DNA from: Candidatus Nanoarchaeia archaeon
Lineage (GTDB): Archaea > Nanobdellota > Nanobdellia > SCGC-AAA011-G17 > JAUYJU01
DNA: 40,727 nucleotides
Direction: 5' to 3'
Assembly: GCA_030700155.1 (NCBI GenBank)
Contig: JAUYJU010000029.1
Coordinates: forward strand, 1-40,727
Shown here: positions 25,937 through 34,445 of the stretch, one piece after another
Numbering within the stretch: the stretch's first letter is position 1
Layout of the letters: each line of letters starts with the position of its first letter
Program-made: the position numbers and the translations under genes
Notes under the pieces: model-generated
What the model was told of the DNA's origin: nothing
The model's input: only the letters and a program-made list of their open reading frames with translations
Database searches by the model: none

Positions 25937-26686
25937 TTAGTCTCTAAGCTTGACTTCTTTTTGGTCGATCCATTTTTCAACATAACCTGCTAAAGTTATT
26001 CCACCAAAAGGAAATTCAGAATTTTTATAGTTCCAAGGAGCACTTGGTGGAAGTTTTAATCTGGTTATAATTGTTTCTAAACTTAAGCTCAGAGCTTTAT
26101 CCGAGATAATTTCTTTACATTGATATCCCAACTTAGTCATATTTGGAACTTTGTATTGGAATTCTGCTGCTAATTCCTTTAGAATTTCATTTTCTTCACA
26201 ACTTAATCTATATACTTTAATGTACCCCTCTTTAGTTTTAACTAATAAATCCTTGAGTATAGGATTTTGTTCAATGAAGTCTTGTACTTGAGTTTGCGTA
26301 TAAGGATCTTTTGCTTTTAATTGTTCAAAGAAACTTCTGTTTTCTAAAAAGTAGACATAAGTGCATCTTATTGTTCCATCTAGGTATTTAGTCCCTTTAT
26401 TATTATGGTTATGGCACTCTTTTTGGTCTATATGAGGAAGTTCAATTTTGTATGTTAATTTACTTTGATTAAATCTGTTTTCGATATTATCATCATTTAG
26501 TTTCTTCCACTTATCAATAAAATCAACTAATTGAGGTATGGTCATCTCCCACATACAAGTCGTTTGGGAACCCCACCTACAACTTTCAAGGCATTCTGAA
26601 AGATATTGGCCTTGCATAGTCTTGCCTTCTAGAAGATATTTTTGCCTTTCTTTAGGTAGACTGATACTTTCAAGGGTTTTTATCAT
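25937..26686 (-). CDS. Hypothetical protein (249 aa)
   Basis: Intact ORF with scattered Cys/His (ECLESCRWGSQTTCMWEM, QKECHNHNN); no family recognised. Confidence 0.65.
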   Translation of the reverse strand: MIKTLESISLPKERQKYLLEGKTMQGQYLSECLESCRWGSQTTCMWEMTIPQLVDFIDKWKKLNDDNIENRFNQSKLTYKIELPHIDQKECHNHNNKGTKYLDGTIRCTYVYFLENRSFFEQLKAKDPYTQTQVQDFIEQNPILKDLLVKTKEGYIKVYRLSCEENEILKELAAEFQYKVPNMTKLGYQCKEIISDKALSLSLETIITRLKLPPSAPWNYKNSEFPFGGITLAGYVEKWIDQKEVKLRD

Positions 26687-26771
26687 CTTGTTTGAATACT
26701 GTTTTAACCTTATAAGATTTCTTAGCTTTGAGTATAGAAACCTTTTTAAATAGCCAATTTAATGTTTTATC

Positions 26772-26793
26772 AACCAATGACGACCTGGAGGTT
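26772..26793 (+). promoter_or_regulatory. Kink-turn (L7Ae-binding) motif overlapping the rpl7ae ribosome binding site
   Basis: AACC-AAT-GA-CGACCTG-GA-GGTT: C-stem AACC/GGTT, 3-nt bulge AAU, tandem GA/GA, C-G closure; located 4 nt before the ATG at 26797. Confidence 0.75.
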
Positions 26794-26796
26794 ACT

Positions 26797-27132
26797 ATGG
26801 CAGAAGCAAGTAAAGAAGTAATAGATAAGGCTTATGAAGCTATAGAGATAGCTAAAAAAACCGGTAAAATAAAGAAAGGAGCTAATGAAGTCACTAAGCT
26901 TGTTGAAAGAGGACAGGCAAAATTAGTTCTTGTTGCTGGCGACGTTAATCCACCTGAAGTTATAATGCACTTCGGTCCGCTTTGCAAAGAAAAGAAAGTT
27001 CCTTTGGTTATAGTTCCTAGTAAAGAAGAACTTGGAACAGTTGCTGGTTTGAATGTTTCTACAGCTGCTGTTGCGATTGTTAAAGAAGGAGACGCTAAGG
27101 ACTTAATTAAACAGATAGCTGATAAGTTATAA
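26797..27132 (+). CDS. rpl7ae: Ribosomal protein L7Ae / eL8
   Basis: [60 protein letters not shown]; start chosen after GGAGG SD, within the 26728 ORF. Confidence 0.97.
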   Translation: MAEASKEVIDKAYEAIEIAKKTGKIKKGANEVTKLVERGQAKLVLVAGDVNPPEVIMHFGPLCKEKKVPLVIVPSKEELGTVAGLNVSTAAVAIVKEGDAKDLIKQIADKL

Positions 27133-27134
27133 AC

Positions 27135-27389
27135 ATGGCAGAAAAAGAAAAACCAAAATTTAAGAGAGAAAAATCAGGAGAAGCTGTTCCCGCTGTTGTT
27201 GAAGAGATAGTTGGAAGAACAGGAACTCGTGGAGAGATTACTCAAGTTAGATGTAGGGTTCTTGATGGTTTTGATAAAGGAAAAGTTCTTAGAAGAAATG
27301 TTAAAGGTCCAATAAAAGAAAAAGATGTTTTGCTATTAAGAGAGACTGAAATTGAAGCTAGAAAACTAAATCAAGGTAGGAAGGGCTAA
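27135..27389 (+). CDS. rps28e: Ribosomal protein S28e
   Basis: [60 protein letters not shown]. Confidence 0.96.
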   Translation: MAEKEKPKFKREKSGEAVPAVVEEIVGRTGTRGEITQVRCRVLDGFDKGKVLRRNVKGPIKEKDVLLLRETEIEARKLNQGRKG

Positions 27390-27589
27390 TGGTTGTCTGT
27401 ACTTTCTGCGGAAAAGAAATTACTTATGGAAGAGGAATTAAATTTGTTAAGAAAGATGGAAGAGTTTTTGATTTTTGTGCCACTAAATGTGAGAAAAATC
27501 TTTTGAAGCACCACAGAAAACCTGCTAAATTTAAATGGACAGTTGATGGTAGAAAAAAAGATAGTAAGAGAATAAATAAAAATGATTGA
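27389..27589 (+). CDS. rpl24e: Ribosomal protein L24e
   Basis: CTFCGKEITYGRGIKFVKKDGRVFDFCATKCEKNLLKHHRKPAKFKWT. Confidence 0.95.
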   Translation: MVVCTFCGKEITYGRGIKFVKKDGRVFDFCATKCEKNLLKHHRKPAKFKWTVDGRKKDSKRINKND

Positions 27590-28073
27590 GAGAACCTTAG
27601 TTCTAATAAAACCAGATGGTGTACAAAGAAGTTTAGTTGGTGAGATTATTTCTAGGTTTGAAAGAATTGGTTTAAAAATTTTAGGAATGAAATTTATTCA
27701 TGTTACAAAAGACTTTGCTGAGAAACATTATACTGAGGATATAGCTAAGAGAAGAGGAGAGAACGTTAGAAATTGGTTACTTGAGTTTATAACTGAAGGA
27801 CCAGTTGTGGCTCTGTGCCTAGAAGGCGTTGAAGCTATTGAAATCGTCAGAAAGATGGTTGGTGGAACAGAACCAAAATCTGCTGCTCCTGGAACGATTA
27901 GAGGAGATTATTCTCATGTAAGTTATAGTTATGCTGATAAAAATAATATTCCAATAAGAAATTTGATACATGCGTCTGGAGACAAGAAAGATGCTGAAAA
28001 AGAAGTTCCTTTATGGTTTAGTGAAGCTGAATTGTTTGAGTATGAAGTTTCACACGAAAAACATATAAGGTAA
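27582..28073 (+). CDS. ndk: Nucleoside diphosphate kinase
   Basis: MIERTLVLIKPDGVQRSLVGEIISRFERIGLKI ... GTIRGDYSH ... NLIHASGDKKDAEKEVPLWF. Confidence 0.97.
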   Translation: MIERTLVLIKPDGVQRSLVGEIISRFERIGLKILGMKFIHVTKDFAEKHYTEDIAKRRGENVRNWLLEFITEGPVVALCLEGVEAIEIVRKMVGGTEPKSAAPGTIRGDYSHVSYSYADKNNIPIRNLIHASGDKKDAEKEVPLWFSEAELFEYEVSHEKHIR

Positions 28074-28106
28074 TTAGATGCTTGATTTAGTAGAGGTGGT
28101 AATTAA

Positions 28107-28547
28107 TTGGCTTGGGATCCTATAAAAGATATTAACAAAATAAGAAAAGAGATGGAGAGGTCCTTCAATATTCTTTACAAAACTGTTGAAAAGTCAGTAA
28201 GAGAAGTCAATAAGGGAATTAACAGAACTTTTAATCTAAAAGAACCCAAAACTGAAATTTCTCAGGATCTAAATAAGATTACTGTGGTTATTGAATTGCC
28301 TGGAATGAATAAGAAAAATATTTCTTTGAAAATAACTGAAGATCATTTAGAAGTTTTTGCTGAGAAGCATAAAAAACTAAAAAAATCAAAGAAGATAGAA
28401 GAGTCTTATAACGGCTATAAAAGAGTGATTACACTCCCTTCTAATGTTATTCCAAGCAAGGCAGTTGCAGTTTACAAGGATGATAAGTTAATAGTTAAGA
28501 TTCCTAAATCTAAGAAAAAAGTAGTCAAAGAGGTTACTGTAAACTAG
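28107..28547 (+). CDS. Hsp20/alpha-crystallin family chaperone (TTG start)
   Basis: ITVVIELPGMNKKNISLKITEDHLEVFAE ... YNGYKRVITLPSNVIPSKAVAVYKDDKLIVKIPKSKKK; GAGGTGGT upstream of TTG. Confidence 0.9.
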   Translation: MAWDPIKDINKIRKEMERSFNILYKTVEKSVREVNKGINRTFNLKEPKTEISQDLNKITVVIELPGMNKKNISLKITEDHLEVFAEKHKKLKKSKKIEESYNGYKRVITLPSNVIPSKAVAVYKDDKLIVKIPKSKKKVVKEVTVN

Positions 28548-28666
28548 TAAGCTTCTATTAAACTTCTGCCCCTTATCTTTATTTCACAGTCACGACACAT
28601 AAAAGAGTGCGAAATGGCAACCTCTTGAATATGTTCGCGGCAATAAATACATTTTTTATTTTTCAT
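28544..28666 (-). CDS. Small CxxC zinc-finger-like protein (40 aa)
   Basis: Not in the ORF track. MKNKKCIYCREHIQEVAISHSFMCRDCEIKIRGRSLIEAY*; third ORF of a compact three-ORF run. Confidence 0.65.
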   Translation of the reverse strand: MKNKKCIYCREHIQEVAISHSFMCRDCEIKIRGRSLIEAY

Positions 28667-28667
28667 T

Positions 28668-28802
28668 TTAACGGTAAGCTACAATTATTCCTTTTTTAGA
28701 TGCAACTTGTATAGCTTCTTCCTCTGTGAGACATGCGCCCATGTCTGCTGTTTTATTTGTTTCATCTTCAATGAAAACTTTAAGCTCTACTTTTTCTTTC
28801 AT
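28668..28802 (-). CDS. Small protein (44 aa)
   Basis: Not in the ORF track. MKEKVELKVFIEDETNKTADMGACLTEEEAIQVASKKGIIVAYR*; TAATG-type overlap with the upstream ORF. Confidence 0.65.
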   Translation of the reverse strand: MKEKVELKVFIEDETNKTADMGACLTEEEAIQVASKKGIIVAYR

Positions 28803-28927
28803 TAGAGAGCCTCATCATGTCCAAGCATAAAACCCTCTTCAATGCCGGACATTTCATCGTCTTCTACAAGCCTTTGTAACATTCTTGGCTCGTATACGTC
28901 TCCTTCGACTTCCTCATAAAATTCCAT
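28802..28927 (-). CDS. Small acidic protein (41 aa)
   Basis: Not in the ORF track. MEFYEEVEGDVYEPRMLQRLVEDDEMSGIEEGFMLGHDEAL*; purine-rich GGGGGGT upstream of ATG and TATA-like element beyond it. Confidence 0.65.
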   Translation of the reverse strand: MEFYEEVEGDVYEPRMLQRLVEDDEMSGIEEGFMLGHDEAL

Positions 28928-29055
28928 TTTAACCCCCCACTAGTCAGACGTAAATCTAACTTATATGGGAAAAGTTTATATATCAATATATACTTAATCG
29001 ATATATCAGATATATAGTATATACTTATGTGCTAAAAAAAGGGGGGATAGGCACA

Positions 29056-30024
29056 ATGGACTTCAGAAAACTAATAAAATTCGGAAATAGCTCACATGTA
29101 ATTTCTTTGCCTAGAGATTGGCTTACAAAAAATAAGTTGGATAAAGGGGACGTTATTTATTTTCATCAGAACGGGGGTAATGAACTAGTATTAACTCCTG
29201 CTGAACCTAAGTCTAAGAAAGAAGACAGGGAGATAGTTATTGATGCTAATAAAAAAGCCATTGAAACTATAAAAAGAGAATTAACTTCTGCTTATATTAG
29301 GGGATTTAATGTTATTAAAATAACTGATAATAATTTGAAAGAAAGAGCAGTTGAAATAAGAAATGAATTGCAAAACTTGATGGCTCTTGAAATAATGGAG
29401 CAAACTCAAACTTCTATGGTTGCAAGAGATATGCTGAATGTTAATGATGTAAATTTAAACACATTACTTAGAAGAATGGATATGACTACCAGAAGTATGA
29501 TGACTGACTTGAAAGAAGCAATAAAAGAAACTAGTAATACTTATGAACATTTTAGTTATAGGGATCAGGATATAAATAGAACTTATTTTGTAGTTTTGAG
29601 ATTGACTAATTTAGGAATGTCTGATTTAGCTTTTGCAAATTCAATTAAATTAACCCCCAAGGATCTTTTCAAGATATGGGGGGTTGGTTATTATTTAGAA
29701 AGCTTAGCTGATGAAGTTAAGAGAATTGCTGAATTGTTAAATAACACCAAAATAAACAAAAAAACTAAAGAATATTTATTGCGGTTATTTAATGATATTG
29801 AAGCTAGTTACTTTAGTGTAATGAAAGCATATTATACGGGAGATATACAATTAGCTTTGCAATATTCTGATGCTAGAAAAAAATTGTTTGAAAAAACAAA
29901 TGAGTTGTATAAAGAGCTAAATAGAAATCCTGACAATTTAAGAGTATTAGCTATATGCGAAAGATTCAATAATATGATTGAGTCTATAAATAAGATATCA
30001 AGAAAAGTTTATGACTTTGGTTAG
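29056..30024 (+). CDS. AbrB/SpoVT-domain plus PhoU-domain regulator
   Basis: MDFRKLIKFGNSSHVISLPRDWLTKNKLDKGDVIYFHQNGGNELVLTP (AbrB fold) followed by helical PhoU-like repeats; ATG follows GGGGGGAT. Confidence 0.85.
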   Translation: MDFRKLIKFGNSSHVISLPRDWLTKNKLDKGDVIYFHQNGGNELVLTPAEPKSKKEDREIVIDANKKAIETIKRELTSAYIRGFNVIKITDNNLKERAVEIRNELQNLMALEIMEQTQTSMVARDMLNVNDVNLNTLLRRMDMTTRSMMTDLKEAIKETSNTYEHFSYRDQDINRTYFVVLRLTNLGMSDLAFANSIKLTPKDLFKIWGVGYYLESLADEVKRIAELLNNTKINKKTKEYLLRLFNDIEASYFSVMKAYYTGDIQLALQYSDARKKLFEKTNELYKELNRNPDNLRVLAICERFNNMIESINKISRKVYDFG

Positions 30025-30077
30025 AAAACAAAAAACTTAAAAAAAGAGGGCTAAAGCGAAATTACAACGGTGGCCCT

Positions 30078-31610
30078 ATGGCTAAAGATGGAAATACACT
30101 ATACCTGGAAATATTGAACGAGATTTCTACTAATTCAGATTTCTATAGAAGTGGAGAGATTAGTGAAAGATTACGATTGATGAATATAGATCCTGGGAAT
30201 ATTGCAAATATAATACCCAATAGTCATCAACATGATGCTCCTACAAAGACTTCTACATCTTATGTATTGGATTTAATAAGTGGGGATCACAGAAGACCTT
30301 TAATTTCTTTGTATGCACAATTTTATTATACAGGGATGATACAGTCTAATACTCCTGGAGTCCCATTAAGACATGAAAAACGTAAAGCTAATTTAGTTTA
30401 TAGGAAAGAACAACTAGATTTTTTGAATAGACTTGGATTGCCAGTGCCACATGCCTTTACAATTGTAAATAGGGATTCTGGTGGTAACTTTGCTACTGCT
30501 TTACTTACAGAATATTGGAGATATGAGGTTCCACATTCATTAAATCTTCTTGCTTTGAATTATAGGCTTGCTCAAATTGAAGAAAGGATGAAGAGAGATC
30601 ATACTTTAGATCATTTTCCATATACCGTACTGAAGAATAAATTAAATGAAGAAAAAAAATTGATTATAAAAATCAAAGATGATATGATAGATTCTACTCT
30701 TGATACTATTAATATGATAGCTTCAATAGCCACACATACACTTTATCATGAGAGAGGTAATACTGCTTTAGATAAAGCTAAAATTTCATTTGATGAAGAC
30801 AAAGCTACAAATGCTTTCTCAGACGTTTATAATTGGTATGCCCTAATGGCTGGAAATGAAAGGCTTTCTATAAAAAATCATAAGGAGAAGATTCGTTCAA
30901 AATTTGCAAGTTCTATGGATAATTTAATAGAGTTTATTAAAGACCCTAGTAAAACAGTATATCTTCAAGGAGATGAGTTCTTGTATCATTTTCAGTATAC
31001 TAAAATGAACGGTAAAGTGTATAGCGGAATTTTCGATTTTGATCGTGCAGGACTTGATAGACTTGAAAAAAGCAAAGCCAAAGTATTACTTTCAGTATTA
31101 TTAGACTATGATTATGATAAACAAAGTGATTTTGTAATTAGATCCAATGAGAGATTGGAAGATATGTTGGCTTATGTCTCTAGTGATGAAAATGAAGAAG
31201 TGCGTAAGAGATTGAATTACATAAAAAATCCTGAAAAATTTATGTTATACTTTGATATTGCAGCAATTTATGAAACAATACGTATGGCTGGAAGAATCGC
31301 TTATGATACTCTAAAACATAAAGAGTTTGTTACTAAGAGAGAAGATTTACTTTTTGATTTTGATAATCAAATTTTAAAAGATATTATGGGAGAAGAATTT
31401 TATACTAATCTCCCAGAAAAAGTACCTTTGAAAATATTTGGAGCAAATAGTTCTATACCTTTACTTAAAGCTGGTTTGGAGACGAGAATTTATAGGATGA
31501 TAGAGGGAAATACTCCCTATGGAAAGGTTCCTGAAAAATCATTAGAAGATTTAGAGATTATACTAGGTTTATTTAGGGGATTTGATTCAAGGCAAACCAC
31601 TTTTATTTAA
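30078..31610 (+). CDS. Large hypothetical protein (510 aa)
   Basis: Intact ORF with CDS-like composition, no family recognised. Confidence 0.7.
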   Translation: MAKDGNTLYLEILNEISTNSDFYRSGEISERLRLMNIDPGNIANIIPNSHQHDAPTKTSTSYVLDLISGDHRRPLISLYAQFYYTGMIQSNTPGVPLRHEKRKANLVYRKEQLDFLNRLGLPVPHAFTIVNRDSGGNFATALLTEYWRYEVPHSLNLLALNYRLAQIEERMKRDHTLDHFPYTVLKNKLNEEKKLIIKIKDDMIDSTLDTINMIASIATHTLYHERGNTALDKAKISFDEDKATNAFSDVYNWYALMAGNERLSIKNHKEKIRSKFASSMDNLIEFIKDPSKTVYLQGDEFLYHFQYTKMNGKVYSGIFDFDRAGLDRLEKSKAKVLLSVLLDYDYDKQSDFVIRSNERLEDMLAYVSSDENEEVRKRLNYIKNPEKFMLYFDIAAIYETIRMAGRIAYDTLKHKEFVTKREDLLFDFDNQILKDIMGEEFYTNLPEKVPLKIFGANSSIPLLKAGLETRIYRMIEGNTPYGKVPEKSLEDLEIILGLFRGFDSRQTTFI

Positions 31611-31675
31611 AGTAATCCCTTCCAAAGGTTTAAAAAGCACTTTTTCTTTGTTTATAAAGCTGAGGAGCGCTTAAA

Positions 31676-33391
31676 ATGACTACTAGAAGCCCGATATGCA
31701 CAGTAATTGGTCATATAGACCATGGAAAGACTAGTATTTTGGATAAGATTAGAGGGACTGCTATTGTCAAGGGAGAGGCAGGGGGCATTACTCAGTGTAT
31801 CTCTTCAACTAAAGTTAATTTAGAGACTATAAAGAAAATATGTGGAAAACAACTTGATGCTCTGAAGATTAACATTACTTTACCTGGAATTTTGTTTATT
31901 GATACTCCTGGACACGCTGCTTTTAACAATATGAGAAAACGTGGTGGAAATTTAGCTGATATTGCTATTCTTGTTGTAAATCTTAGTGAAGGAATAAAAG
32001 AACAAACCATAGAATGCATAGAAATTTTAAAACAATATAAAACTCCTTTTATAATTGCTGCGAATAAAGTTGATTTAATTGACGGTTGGAAGGTAACTAA
32101 AGGGGATTCTTTTTCTGAAACGTTAAAAAAACAAAATGAAAGAGTTAAACAAGCTTTGGATAATAAGGTTTATACTTTAGTAGGCAAACTTTCTGAATTT
32201 GGATTAAATTCCGAGAGGATAGACAGAATTGAAGATTTCACAAAACAAATTACAATTATTCCATGTTCTGCTGCAACAGGAGAAGGAATTTCTGAATTGT
32301 TGATGATGTTAGTTGGTCTTGCGCAAAAATTCTTAGAAAAAAACTTAGAGGTTGGTGAACGAGGAAGAGGAACTGTCTTAGAAGTTTCAGAAGAAAAAGG
32401 CGTTGGAACAATGCTTGACGTTATTTTATATGATGGAAAATTAAAAGAAAATGATCAAATTGTTATTGGGGGTTTGGATAAACCAATAGTAACTAAGATT
32501 AAAGGATTATTTGAACCACAGGGAAAATTATTAAAAAATGTTAAGGAAGTTTCTGCAGCAGCTGGTGTAAGGATCTCTGCAATGGGATTAAAAGATGTTG
32601 TTGGTGGAGTGCCCCTTTTAGTTGCTAATGAAAATTTAGAAGAAGCTAAGGCTCAAGTTCAAGAAGAAGTTGAAGAAGTAATTTTAGAAACTGATGACGA
32701 AGGTGTTGTTATTAAAGCAGATACAATAGGAAGTCTTGAGGCATTAATCACTTTATTAAGAGAACAAAATATTAGAATAAGAAAAGCTGGCATTGGAGAC
32801 ATCAATAAAAAAGATATTGCTGAGGCAAAATCTGCAAAAGAACAGCTTGATAGGGCTATACTTGGGTTTAATGTTAATATAGCTGAACATTCTGACGTTA
32901 AAATAATAGTTAATGATGTGGTTTACAGATTAATAGAAGATTTATCTGCCTGGAGAATTGAGGAAGCTAAGAAACTTGAGGCTAAGGAATTAGAAGGATT
33001 GGTAAAACCAGCTAAAATTCAGATATTAAGGGGCTGTATTTTTAGACAGAGTAATCCTGCTGTTGTTGGAATTCAAATATTAGGTGGAACTTTGACAAAT
33101 GGAGCTACTCTGATAAAGCTTGATGGAAGTAAGGTAGATTCTGTTAAGACTATACAGGCTGAAAAGGAGAATTTAGCTGAGGCTGGAAAAGGTAAAGAAG
33201 TGGCTATTTCGTTGCCAAATGTGACAGCTGGAAGGCAAATCCATGAAGGAGATATACTGGTTACAGAGCTTACAGAAGATGATTTTATGACTTTTAAGAA
33301 ATTAAAAAGGTATTTAAAGGGAGATGAAGTTGAGATTTTGAAAGAGATCGCTGAATTGAAACGTAAAACCGATCCTTTGTGGGGAATATAA
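31676..33391 (+). CDS. infB: Translation initiation factor aIF5B (IF-2 family)
   Basis: TVIGHIDHGKTSILDKIRGT, FIDTPGHAAFNNMRKRGG, ANKVDLI, archaeal IF5B-type domain IV. Confidence 0.96.
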   Translation: MTTRSPICTVIGHIDHGKTSILDKIRGTAIVKGEAGGITQCISSTKVNLETIKKICGKQLDALKINITLPGILFIDTPGHAAFNNMRKRGGNLADIAILVVNLSEGIKEQTIECIEILKQYKTPFIIAANKVDLIDGWKVTKGDSFSETLKKQNERVKQALDNKVYTLVGKLSEFGLNSERIDRIEDFTKQITIIPCSAATGEGISELLMMLVGLAQKFLEKNLEVGERGRGTVLEVSEEKGVGTMLDVILYDGKLKENDQIVIGGLDKPIVTKIKGLFEPQGKLLKNVKEVSAAAGVRISAMGLKDVVGGVPLLVANENLEEAKAQVQEEVEEVILETDDEGVVIKADTIGSLEALITLLREQNIRIRKAGIGDINKKDIAEAKSAKEQLDRAILGFNVNIAEHSDVKIIVNDVVYRLIEDLSAWRIEEAKKLEAKELEGLVKPAKIQILRGCIFRQSNPAVVGIQILGGTLTNGATLIKLDGSKVDSVKTIQAEKENLAEAGKGKEVAISLPNVTAGRQIHEGDILVTELTEDDFMTFKKLKRYLKGDEVEILKEIAELKRKTDPLWGI

Positions 33392-34026
33392 TGAGCGATA
33401 ACACTTACAAGTCAATTTATGAAAGCAAAAAAGCGTTAGATAGATTGGACAGAATTGAGGAAAGATTTAATGGAATTTACATAAAAAATCCAATGAAAGC
33501 TTTAATTAAAAATGCTTATTTCACAAGTGTTAGAAGAAGAATAAATGCTCTCTCTACATTAAGAAGCGTGTTAGAAGAAGCACTTAATGAATATAATCTT
33601 AAGGCTGTTGCACAAATGTCACAGATTTTAGAAGAAGTTAAAAGAGATAGAAAAACTAATGAAAAAGAACGTCAAAGCAGATTACCTCGATCAATAGCTA
33701 AGATTTATGAACATTTAAGGACTGAGATTGAGGAGTATAAACTTGGCAAAGTTGCACACATAGTTGAACACTTAGAGAGTTTAGATGATAGGATATCAGA
33801 TGAGATTATGGATGGAAAACCAAGAGAGTCTATTGACTCAGAAATTACTGATTTTATGTTAGTTGCACTTTATGGATTGCCTAAAAGTAATGATGAAGGC
33901 AGAACTTTAAGTTTGAAATTTAGTAATAAATTAGAGCGTTATGATGAAATGTTTATGACCATTTATGAAGCAGAACAACATTATGATTTTATGGGGGGAG
34001 AAGATGGCGAAAGCACAAGAAATTAG
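33391..34026 (+). CDS. Helical hypothetical protein (211 aa)
   Basis: ATG overlaps the infB stop (TAATG); located between infB and rps6e; family not recognised with confidence. Confidence 0.7.
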   Translation: MSDNTYKSIYESKKALDRLDRIEERFNGIYIKNPMKALIKNAYFTSVRRRINALSTLRSVLEEALNEYNLKAVAQMSQILEEVKRDRKTNEKERQSRLPRSIAKIYEHLRTEIEEYKLGKVAHIVEHLESLDDRISDEIMDGKPRESIDSEITDFMLVALYGLPKSNDEGRTLSLKFSNKLERYDEMFMTIYEAEQHYDFMGGEDGESTRN

Positions 34027-34441
34027 ATTGACAATAAGTGATCCTAAATCTGGAAAGAGTTATAAGAAAGTTTTAACAGATCAAGTTTTCTTAAACAGAA
34101 AAATTGGAGATACTATAAATGGAAATATTGTAGGTTTAGATGGTTATGAATTGAAAATCACTGGTGGAAGTGATGATTCTGGTTTCCCATTAAGAGCTGA
34201 AATTGAAGGTGCTGTAAAAAAGAAACCCATCTTTAGAGGAAAAACAACCGGTTTCCATCCTAAAAAGAGAAAACCGCAGCATAAGACTCTCCATCACTAT
34301 CATTTATCAAAAAGAAAGACTGTAAGAGGAAATACAATTGTAGAGGATACAGCTCAAGTTAATTTAAGTGTTGTAAAATCCGGGTCTCAGGCTTTAGAAG
34401 CTGTTTTTGGAGCTCAAGAAAAGCCTGCAGTGGAGCAATGA
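34004..34441 (+). CDS. rps6e: Ribosomal protein S6e
   Basis: RLTISDPKSGKSYKKVLTDQVFLNRKIGDTINGNIVGLDGYELKITGGSDDSGFPLRAEIEGAVKKK; start after GGGGGGAG SD. Confidence 0.96.
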   Translation: MAKAQEIRLTISDPKSGKSYKKVLTDQVFLNRKIGDTINGNIVGLDGYELKITGGSDDSGFPLRAEIEGAVKKKPIFRGKTTGFHPKKRKPQHKTLHHYHLSKRKTVRGNTIVEDTAQVNLSVVKSGSQALEAVFGAQEKPAVEQ

Positions 34442-34445
34442 TATC

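Noticed and set aside
26538-26753. Plus-strand ORF reaching toward rpl7ae
   Set aside because: Antisense to the 249-aa ORF; rpl7ae has its own TATA/SD and start.
33391-34026. Possible GINS subunit between infB and rps6e
   Set aside because: Helical composition alone is not enough; no diagnostic motif recognised, so left as hypothetical.
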